Assembly: GCA_030844895.1 (NCBI GenBank)
Contig: CM061227.1
Location: 116,171,603 to 116,235,602, forward strand
Source of the DNA: Ambrosia x helenae
Taxonomy: Eukaryota; Streptophyta; Magnoliopsida; Asterales; Asteraceae
Length of the DNA stretch: 64,000 nt
Direction of reading: 5' to 3'
The notes under the pieces: model-generated
What the model was told of the DNA's origin: nothing
Database searches by the model: none
Seen by the model: the letters and a program-made list of their open reading frames with translations, nothing else
Part shown: piece by piece, positions 55,339 through 64,000 of the stretch
Numbering within the stretch: the first letter of the stretch is position 1
How the letters are laid out: every line of letters starts with the position of its first letter
Program-made: the position numbers and the translations under genes

Positions 55339-55482
55339 ATCTATGACTCATTGGTCTAGTGGTATAGACGTATAGTGTCCCTCTTTACAAATGTAAGGTT
55401 GTGGGTTCAAATTCTTGCAAATGCAAGGTGAGGTGAAATTAAGGTGTGATAAAATTTGCCGTTAAAAAAAAAAAAAAAAAAA
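55339..55482 (+). mobile_element. Short tRNA-derived SINE with poly(A) tail
   Basis: A-box-like TGGTCTAGTGGTATAG, B box GGTTCAAATTC (about 55395-55405) and a terminal A-run. Target duplication ACTAGCTTAACAAAAA (55323-55338) / ACTAGCCTAACAAAAA (55483-55498), one mismatch. Confidence 0.9.
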
Positions 55483-55860
55483 ACTAGCCTAACAAAAAGA
55501 TATACTAGTTGGATCTGGATCGGGCTTAGTTGATATTTTTGGTTGCAAGCTATTGAGTATTGATTGTTATAGGTCAGATTGCGCCTGGAGATTCCTGGGT
55601 GAGAGTACTAATAACATTTAAGCGCATTAAAATTTTTGTGAAGTGTCACTTTGTCGGTCTATCTAATCTTAATCGCTTCAATTAGAAGGCTAAGATAGTT
55701 CTACCACTGTCCTTTTTTTTTGGCCACTACCCACAAAGAGTTAGTTGGATCCGTATCCGAGAGATTGACGATGGAGATTGGAAGATTGGAGATAAAGTTA
55801 TTACGAATTACTAAAAGTGATAAATCTAAAATAAGTAGATTAAAAGATAAGGGAGTTAAT

Positions 55861-56082
55861 TTTTTTTTGAACGGCCAACAAATTGGAATCACTCACGAAA
55901 CACTGGAGTATTATCGTGCCACCAATGTTTCCACGCGATCATATTCCACCATCAAATCACCAATTCAGGAGAAAACTCATAATTATGAGAAAACCCCCTT
56001 TGTGAGATTCGAACCCAGGACCTTATGGCCCCTAAGTCTTATCTCACCACCAAGATGCCACTACGCTATAATGCCTTGGGCA
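55861..56082 (-). mobile_element. tRNA-derived SINE with perfect 14-bp target duplication
   Basis: Minus-strand head with TAGCGTAGTGGCATCTTGG as A box and GGTTCGAATCTC as B box (about 56012-56001), and an A-run at the left edge. Target duplication ATAAGGGAGTTAAT at 55847-55860 and 56083-56096. Between the B box and the tail it holds a TCATAATTATGAG palindrome. Confidence 0.92.
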
Positions 56083-56136
56083 ATAAGGGAGTTAATTAGC
56101 CGTTAAAAAATTGCATATTCATTCTTCTTTAGACAG

Positions 56137-57045
56137 AACGGAGGGGGGAGGGGCGGGGAAAGCAAGTCTAAGCCCTCCACACCGCCCCGGTATGGCGTGG
56201 AAGGGGGGCTTGGGCGGGAGAACCTCACCGGCGTGGGGGTTGATGTTGGCCACGTGGCCTTTCTTCATTGGTGGGGCTAATTGACTGTTGAATATTATAA
56301 AATAAAATAAAATAAAATTTTTAAAATTTTAACCGTTGACCTTCAACGGTTCAAAAAAAATATATAATATATATACCCACAGTATATAAAAAACACCCAC
56401 TTCCCATATCTACAACCTCACATATTCACCCCATTTTTATACATTTTTCATCTATTTTTATACATCTCTTCATATTTTTTTTTTTTACAAAAATGAACCC
56501 ATACAACCGAGGCTTTGACCCGAACAACCTATACAACTACATCCGAAATCCGAATACACCACCGGTTCGCCCGAAACCAAACCGTCCACCCCAATTTCAG
56601 ACACCGTGTCCCGAATACGCCGCTTTCGCGAGTTACATTAGTGGGCAAATGTATCCCAATTTTCTATTTAACGATTCCTCCATTCCTTCACAAACACAAA
56701 CCCCTTTAACGCTACCTGAAAGCGTACCCGAAACTCAACTACAAAATATTGTGGGATCATCATCGGGTAAACAACCAAATGTAAGAATAAGTCACAAGAA
56801 GAAGACAACGGAGGAGAAAGCGTTGGCCGCCGCCAAACGCCAAGCGATTAAGTGAACAACCGCCAAAGAGGTTGCCTTAACGAAAGCTTGGATAAACGAG
56901 TCAATGCCCACCTCCCCGCCCCCTCTTCCACTCCCCACAAGTCTTACTGGAAGGGTAGGGGACGACACAATACGAGTTACAAACATGATTAATGAGTCAG
57001 TTACTATGCTCATAAGTTTATGTGGACAGGTCGTTCTTAATTTAA
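56137..57045 (+). pseudogene. Myb/SANT-like transposon gene remnant, copy D
   Basis: GC-rich end-like sequence (56140-56270), then a TATA-like GTATATAAAAAAC at about 56384, then ATG 56493. The 120-codon frame has an Asn/Pro-rich start (MNPYNRGFDPNNLYNY), PQNIV-type middle, and a Lys-rich end KKKTTEEKALAAAKRQAIK. It is stopped by TGA (56853-56855), after which TTAKEVALTKAWINESM continues in frame. The stop stands where family members have the first SANT Trp (TGG). The remaining SANT domain is missing; from about 56905 the sequence is Pro-rich and chimeric. Confidence 0.6.
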
Positions 57046-57090
57046 CTATTGAGGAACCTGCGTGTTGCTACGGGGTGACAGTTTGTAGCG
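57046..57090 (-). mobile_element. Degenerate Helitron 3' end
   Basis: TGAGGAACCTGCGTGTTGCTACGG matches the 2349 terminus TAGGAACCCGCGCGTTGCAG in 15 or more positions. CTAG is altered. The other end was not found. Confidence 0.4.
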
Positions 57091-58297
57091 CGATACTCGC
57101 TACTGTTAGTTTATTGATCCTCTCATGATATATTGTGTAGTATTTGATTTTAAAGGTATGCTAGATCTAGTAAATGTATTGTTAATGGATTTTATTTTTA
57201 AGATGGTTCTTGGATTTGTAGAAAACAAATATAAACAAACTATTAATTTAGGTAAGAAACTACTAAACTTGGTTGAGAAGACGACAAAAATTATGTCATG
57301 TTGTCATTACCGGTAAATATCATATTGTCATTACTTGTAATATTGTTTTTATATGTTCTATAAAACTTTATGAGTAACTTTTAATGAAACAAACAAGTTA
57401 AGTAGTTTTTAGTTGTTAAATAAATATCTATTTAACCCATTTGTGAGAAATGGGTTGTTACCCAAGATTTAAACACCACATATTCTTTACATTTATAACC
57501 AACATGTATTAATGCATCGTGCATTATGCCTCTACAATTGACATATATAATCAAATCAATATAGTTGTATAATGCGTCTCTGGACCAAGAAAAAAAAGCA
57601 AGAATTGAAAACATTACCGAATTGAAAATCATATACATGTTAGGGCTTAAATATTATACATGATACCAAATTAAAAATCTAAAAACCTTATAGATTTTCA
57701 CCTAGTAACTTGAGTCATATCACATTGAATATGACCTCCTTAACTGTTTTCCCCTCCATTTTTACCAACAATATTAATAAATATTTCCATATCTTTATTC
57801 ATCTCTACCTTCTAAATTAAAAAAATCAAAACATTTCAAGCTCGATGAACAATACCGGAATTCAATTTTTTTTAATAAATTCTCAATTACTAATTCAAAC
57901 AGTTTAGGTGAAAGAACAATAGGCTTTTAAAGAATAATAATAGTATTTGAGATTAACAATAAAGGAGAAACGACAGACCAGTAAAATCGTTGGCATTCGC
58001 TTGCAATACTTACGTAACCAAGCAACTCCCAACCCATCACCTTCTATGCTCAAATTATTATTAGCAACTAATCATGGGAACATATTATGCTCCTAAAATT
58101 TTGATTGATTATTAGATAACTATAACAAAACAACTTTTTTTTTTTTTTTTTTAAATCTAAATCCTACCATACAAAAATCATTGAAAAATGTAACATAAGC
58201 CAATTTTACAAGAAAACTAAGGTGAGTTTGAATACGAAAAAAAATGAAGAAAAATTTACACAAATCATGTAAACGTGCCTGAAATTGTTATTTGGTA
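57091..58297. other. AT-rich spacer, no gene recognised
   Basis: Short frames only. A T-run at about 58137-58152. Nothing with domain or splice support. Confidence 0.5.
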
Positions 58298-59220
58298 TTG
58301 TAACACCCCAACCGATGGCGAAAACATCAAGGTGTTACGTAGTGATGATTGTTCAAAAACTCATTGTACTAAAGTGTAAATAATATTAAGTATGAACCGT
58401 TTTACAAGAAATGAAATTTACATATGATACAACAATCTCGATTAATCAACTTCATCTAAGTCCAAAGTTCTACAAAAATCATCAAGTAAAAACCTGAAAC
58501 ATGTACGAAAATAATTTTGTCAACATAAATAATGTTGGTGAGCATACTCAGTTTGCATACATATAATATAAGTTCAAAGAATATGTTTTACCATACATGT
58601 GTCATGATTCATTTGAGGCAAATATGGAAAACACGTAAGTACACAATGTAAATCAAAGTCTAACCTCTATGACAACAAAGACTTTCTAACCTCTATGATG
58701 ACGAAGACTATCTAGCCTCTATGATGATACAGACTAAGAATAACCTAGGACTTCCCACACGTATAAGTACTTCCCTTCCCATATGCATAGGTACTTTCCA
58801 CTAGGCGGGATCTAGGACTTCCCTCTCGCATTGGTACTTTCCTTCCCACATGCTTAGGTACTTTCCACTAGGCTCCCAAAGGTATATGAATAAGTTTACG
58901 TTTATGAATATGTTTATGATTATGCAATGATCACAAGTATACTACGTCTATGTTTAAGCATAAAGCACAAGAATTCAAAGCATAACACGTATATGAATTG
59001 TATGTAAAAAAACGTTTATGACTATGTGCAAGTGTAAGTTTCATAGTGTACATGTTTCACCCCAAAAGTGTAAGAAAACAAAAAAGGGGATAAGTATACT
59101 CACAGTTTTTGCTAAGCTATAAATCCAATAAAGCTCCTCACAAAGTAAAATTAGGAATTTCGAAGAACTCAACCTATACGTATAGGAATACGAATGAAGG
59201 AAATGACTTAAAAATCTAAG
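58298..59220 (-). mobile_element. LTR-like fragment related to the large LTR element
   Basis: Begins TGTAACACCCCAACCGATGG and shares GTTGGTGAGCATACT and CACCCCAAAAGTG blocks in the same order as 24275-24960, but is much diverged. Has a local repeat of CTAACCTCTATGATGA (58660-58730) and AGGTACTTTCC units (58790-58870). The right border was not found. Confidence 0.55.
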
Positions 59221-61980
59221 GCATATAGAATCTAAGGCATTAGGGTTTTCTAGACTTATGTAGGGAAGATGAAGTTTTATGATAACTCGAATTTAATAGT
59301 AATTTTGAATTCAAAAAGTATATCATAATTTAAGATCAAATATATGACTAAGAAAATAATTATTACTATCTAAATATTTTGAGTAAAAACATTCTAAATA
59401 ATTGATTCAAAGATTTTAGTTAAATAAAAAAACTTATTTATATAATTACAATAATTATAATTAATTACATAAATGTATACAAATAAATCAAACATTAACA
59501 TTTATGTTTTCTACACTTAAGAATATTTTTGTTTTATAATTTAAGCATAAATAAAGCTAAAAATACAAGATGTGATCTAAAAATATTATTTTTCTGAAAA
59601 ATAATTACTTTCTGAAGTAAAATAATGAAAATAATTTTTCATAATTTTTCTCAATTTATTATCATTTAAAACAGATTAATGAATTTAAATGATTAAAAAT
59701 ATGAAAAACAACAAAAATAATTGTTTTCTGAAAAAAATAAATTTTATTTCAATTTATCATACTTAGAAATAATTTTCCAAAATTTTTGGGATTAAAATAA
59801 TCAAAAATGAATTTTTAATAAATTATATATGATTAAAAAAATTTAAATTAATAAACTTATGAAAATAATTTATTTTCCAAAAACTAAAAATATGAAAAAT
59901 TTTCATGGGGTTCCAAGATACTACCCTAGTTTTGCTAATAATAGCTTTATTCTATTTAGAAGATTGATTGATACTAATGATTTAATTAGAAGAGGTAGGA
60001 TCGGTAAACTTTCTAAACATTCATTTTGTGTTAGTCAGATAGGTTACATAATCATCAAAGTTAGTGGGCTTTTAGACCCAGATGGCCTCCTGAGTTGACT
60101 ATTGGGTTTATTATGATGCATATTTAGCTCTTAGTTAGGTGTTTTATTTTCAGGTATATAAGGAGCAATATTAGTTTCTAAGCGTGTAAGAGTTGGTGCA
60201 GTAAAGTGTACAAGAGGAATAATCGAAGTTGAATTCGAAGTTAAATTTAATGAGCCTAAAATTTTAATGAGTCTCTCCCCCGCATCTTGTACTTCCGAAA
60301 AGTCATGATAAGGACTTTTACTGCTCCCACTTAACTTAGAAATCTTAATGAATTCAACATGCTTAAAGTCTAACTTTTGGAAGACCCATAGATTTTAATA
60401 GAAAAAACAACCTAATGATGTTTATTGTCGCTTCTCTTAATGAGGATTACTTTAACTTTAGTAAGAAATCTATGTTCGCACACATTTAGGCATCTCCAAA
60501 ACTTTGTTAGGAATACATTAAATGCTAAGGAGACAAGTTGTGATAGAGCGTTGTCCAGTGCAAGAGGTGTAATTTGAGGATAGATCAAATTGTCGTTCCC
60601 CCACCTCTGTAACTTTTACAATTTATAATTAGGACACTTAATGCTCCCACTAATCTTTTAGGTCTCTTAGTACCTCCACATAATAAGTTTTGTGCGATGC
60701 GCATGAACGAGAATATTTCATATAACTTATACTTGATTTCCCTTATCGTCCATATTTCATAAGAAATTTTAAGGACATACTTAGAAGGAATCTTATTAAG
60801 TATATATGAATTTATTTCTTTAATACTTTGGTCGGTAGGAAACAGGTTAGATACAATCAGATATTTATCTAAGCTCCAATAATGTCAGTTAATTATGACT
60901 TATGATGGAAACCCATTTATTCCTTTCGTCATTTAATGTTTAGGGCGTTTAACACATGCTTTAAAGTCACTGAGAATGAGATTTGATAGCCAAGCATCCT
61001 TTAGTGACCTGGTCATGATTTCTCATGAAATTTTGGTCTTAATGGATGAATTGTATGGGTCTCATTTTTCTTTGTTAAATTCTCATTTTCATGATAACAA
61101 AAGTAGTGAAAAGGTAATTGGATTATCTAGTTTTATTTCATAAGGTTTCTATTCAGATAATGACAACAAACAGTATGAGAGTTTAAGTTAATAGTGGCTT
61201 TGGTTTGGTCATTAAAACCTTGTAACTGTCAAAAAATTGTAGCTTTAGTATTGATACTAAATTCTGAGTAATCTCAAGAATATTGTAAGGTATCATAAAG
61301 CTTCAATACTAAGATCGGTTATTAATGGTTAATATACCCTTAATTTTGTCACTAACTCTCATCTTAAGTATTTGTTGAATTTTGGTAAGGAAACGTATAA
61401 AACTAGACTCAACAATCATGTGTTAATTGGAATTCATTACCATTTGCGGAGTTAAATATCCTTAATTAGGCACTACATATCTTAGCCAGCTGTTCTCTTT
61501 ACTTATGGGTAATCTCATTGCATATGCTTATTCTTAATGGCCCAGTTTTGCTTAGTAAGACTTCCCTTTGGAGAAACTTATAGCTGAAAGTAGTACTTGT
61601 ATTTTGTTTCCAAACCTTATAATTATCCTCTCTATGGTAATTATTCTTCATCTTTTAGGTTTAATGGTAGTAAGGTGAATAACATCAACTTTTCTAGTTT
61701 AATGCGCTCCTTTTCCTGTACGTAATTCACTATCAACACACTCATTTTACTTTGATATTTCTGAGTGTTATAGTTGATTTATAATGCATCTAATTGTACT
61801 GATGGAAAAGTTATTATGCACTAGAAATTTATTGACTTCCATGTGTAACCCCTTAGCTATATGGGTCATGTTATTCTATGTTAAGATGTAGTCACATATG
61901 CCATTCAACAATAGAGTTAGATTTATTTATTGCATGCTTATTAGGCATTCCTTATATTCTTTCATTTCCATAGATAATAC
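59221..61980. other. Degenerate AT-rich DNA, no intact gene
   Basis: 59330-59900 is extremely AT-rich. 59900-61980 has short frames without recognised domains (one of 79 codons at 59859). It may be an old retrotransposon interior: CTCCCCCGCATCTTGTACTT at about 60273 and the similar GTTCCCCCACCTCTGTAACTT near 60592 are both followed by TGCTCCCACT. I see no motif that proves it. Confidence 0.45.
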
Positions 61981-61985
61981 ATTAG

Positions 61986-63374
61986 TGATACGTGGTTGAA
62001 AGTACGTGCTTTTAGTATTTAAATGTTAAATCTTATGTGTTTGGATGTGTTGATATGTAAGAAAGTGGATAACTATGCGAAATTGATGTTTTGTAGGTTA
62101 AACACGAAGATTGAATGATTTTTGGAAGAAATACATGGATTTGAAATAAAGATATTATTTTAGGATATGAAAGGTCTTTGAAATACGAAGACGTGGCCGT
62201 GAAAACGGACGAAAACGGAGTTGAAACAAAAAAGTTATGAAGAAAACAAGTTTTCCAGACGTCTGGGTGGCAGTAAACTGCCAATTTGGGCGTCCAAGAG
62301 AAGTCACCGTCGCTGAAAGTGGTCAAGCCGTTAGAGACGACCAACACTAGGAATAAAATAATTGAGGCCGTCTAGGCCCCCGTCTGCCGCGAATTTGGGC
62401 ATTTGAGACCCGCCGTCTCTGACGGCAAACCTATTGTCTCTGACGTCGTCGTCGTACCTGACGGCAGTCTCTCCGTCTCTGACGGTGCCATATGACAAGA
62501 CTTGGTCAAACATAGAATTTAATTCAATTTTTAATTGATTTGATGGGGGGTTTGACTAGAGATTTTTGGAGGTTTTGTTAAAAAGCCATATTTGGGGAGA
62601 CTTGAAGATCATCTTATCATTCCTAATCATTCAAAAATCATTCCATCCATACAAGAATCATTCTTTCCATCATCTTCTTGAAGATTGAAGAGCCAAGAAC
62701 ACAACATTTGAAGAATTCTATGGCCATGCTTGGCTAAACATCTATTCATATCCGGGTGTAAACATTGATTCTAGGGTTCTAAACATTTGGGTATTTTCTA
62801 TTTTGTATTTGCTTTTGAATGTCAAACAATTGTGTTGAATTGCGATTAATCTTATGTTGAAGTCTTTTTAGTTAATTGATCTTGTGTCAATTTCTAGTGT
62901 CATGAATATGGTTCCTTGCTTCAACACAAACCTAGGGTTGTATGTTCTAGAGTTATAAAGTATATTATCGTCCATCATAGATGTTGATGATTTTTGATAC
63001 CTACACCTAATGAGACAACCAACCCGCGTACATCATTTGCAATAATTATAATTGACCCATTTGTTAGAGCCTTAGTAATCATTTGTTGAAACCCGAGTGT
63101 GAATTCTTTTATTTATCATTGTTTACAACTCATTTCTACGAATTATTTTCATTGCAATTTAATTTCAAGTTTTACTAAAACAATCAAAATCTTTTCACAT
63201 CATCTTAAATGAATACAATAGCAAGCTTCATAATCAATTAGACACCTTCATAAATAGTTTCAATCAACTTTAAAACATTAACACCGACCACATGCTCCTT
63301 GGATTCGATACCCTATTTACCCTAACTACATAGGTTATTTAGGTTTTGCATGACCCGTGACGACCGACTCATCA
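61986..63374 (+). mobile_element. Solo LTR, 1389 bp
   Basis: Starts TGATACGTGG and ends GACTCATCA. Target duplication ATTAG at 61981-61985 and 63375-63379. The middle (GGAAAACGGA-type, GACGTCTGGG, 62200-62300) and the end (CCTTGGATTCGATACCC, about 63297) resemble LTRs of plant Ty3/gypsy elements. No interior sequence is left on either side. Strand inferred from these resemblances. Confidence 0.82.
62270..62490. repeat. CGTCTCTGACGG-type words in the solo LTR
   Basis: Four to five spaced copies of GTCTCTGACG(G/T) with CCGTCT words, in both orientations, in the promoter-proximal part of the LTR. Confidence 0.6.
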
Positions 63375-63379
63375 ATTAG

Positions 63380-64000
63380 TCTTAGGAATTTTAGAATTAA
63401 TTAATAGCTCACCTGATAGGAATCAATAAAATCGTTCTTGATTACCATAAGAGACATTTTGTGTATCCCACTTTCTTATGCTCAATGTTATTCTGTAATA
63501 CTTTATCAGATAAAGCGTAGGAATGTTATGTCTTAAGAGGTAATTTAAGACTTAATAAGAACAAAGTTTAAGATAACTCTTCTTAGTTTTGATAATTAGA
63601 GTGGATCAGTTAGTTGAGATAGTAATTTATAGAAGAATGTGTGATTAGTTTCGAGTTATGGGTATTGATGTAAGGCAGACTTAGAGTTACGATCATTATA
63701 TTAATGAAGGATTATTAATTGTGAGGATCAATTTTGTAATGAAGATGTGATAATATAATAACACCAACATAAGCTACTTAAATAACATGCTCTAGCTTTG
63801 GCTATACGCTATTTATTTAAGTATTAAGTTGCTAACAGTGAATGTAACACATCACCTTTGGGCAGAAGTGAGACACTCAAAGTTCTAATGCAATACACTT
63901 GGTTCACCAACATAATCTATTACACATCACCTTTGGGCAGAAGTGAAACCTTACGAAAATTATGTGAACCAAGCTACAATGCTTAATGAGACCTTATATA
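63380..64000. other. Continuation of the degenerate DNA interrupted by the solo LTR
   Basis: No gene. Near the end ACACATCACCTTTGGGCAGAAGTGA occurs at about 63848 and 63931, and CTTGGTTCAC at 63898 is mirrored by GTGAACCAAG at 63963, so a small fold-back or tandem structure runs to the window edge. Confidence 0.5.

Noticed and set aside
59859..60098. 79-codon plus frame (MKIIYFPKTKN...)
   Set aside because: No recognisable domain or promoter in very AT-rich degenerate DNA; not strong enough to call a gene.

Overview
The window looks like intergenic-rich nuclear DNA of a flowering plant, most likely a eudicot and perhaps Asteraceae. It has intron-containing plant genes, AT-rich spacers, (ATT)n microsatellites and almost every plant transposon class. 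The family-level guess rests on the look of the repeats and was not checked against any database.

1-4130: the 3' part of a bHLH subfamily XII gene (bHLH137/BEE/CIB type, + strand, seven visible exons). A PIF/Harbinger-type MITE sits in intron 2 and a palindromic MITE in intron 4. A non-autonomous Helitron lies about 10 bp after the stop codon, so it is inserted in the 3' UTR. 4200-7165: a GTCTC-rich element fragment, two PIF/Harbinger-type elements with TAA or TTA target duplications, and a fold-back MITE.

7568-17128: a complete Mutator-like element (MULE) with a perfect 9-bp target duplication. It holds a MURA transposase pseudogene on + (one nonsense codon and one frameshift) and two diverged, apparently intact four-exon genes on - that encode plant mobile domain (PMD, MAIN/MAIL1-type) proteins. 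17138-22391: two broken Myb/SANT-like transposon ORFs beside GTCTC-rich arrays, a truncated Ty1/copia fragment, and a tRNA-derived SINE.

22392-53032: a deep nest. A short hAT-like MITE is split by a Helitron (22434-52674, - strand). The Helitron carries a helicase remnant, a complete-looking gene for a triple-B3-domain protein, and an unidentified 177-codon ORF. That ORF is split by a 21.9-kb non-autonomous LTR element (24275-46163, target duplication AGATT). Into the LTR element went a young Tekay/Del-type chromovirus (27779-38485, target duplication GCGTT, nearly identical LTRs, 1485-codon polyprotein) and a CACTA element (41312-44494, target duplication TGA). The CACTA element itself holds what looks like another Helitron 3' end.

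53033-64000: MITEs, a second and a third Myb/SANT-type transposon gene remnant of another branch, a CCGGT-rich element, two more SINEs with clear target duplications, an LTR-like fragment related to the large LTR element, and a solo LTR (61986-63374, target duplication ATTAG) inside degenerate AT-rich DNA. Apart from the bHLH gene, every coding region I recognise lies in, or came from, a mobile element.
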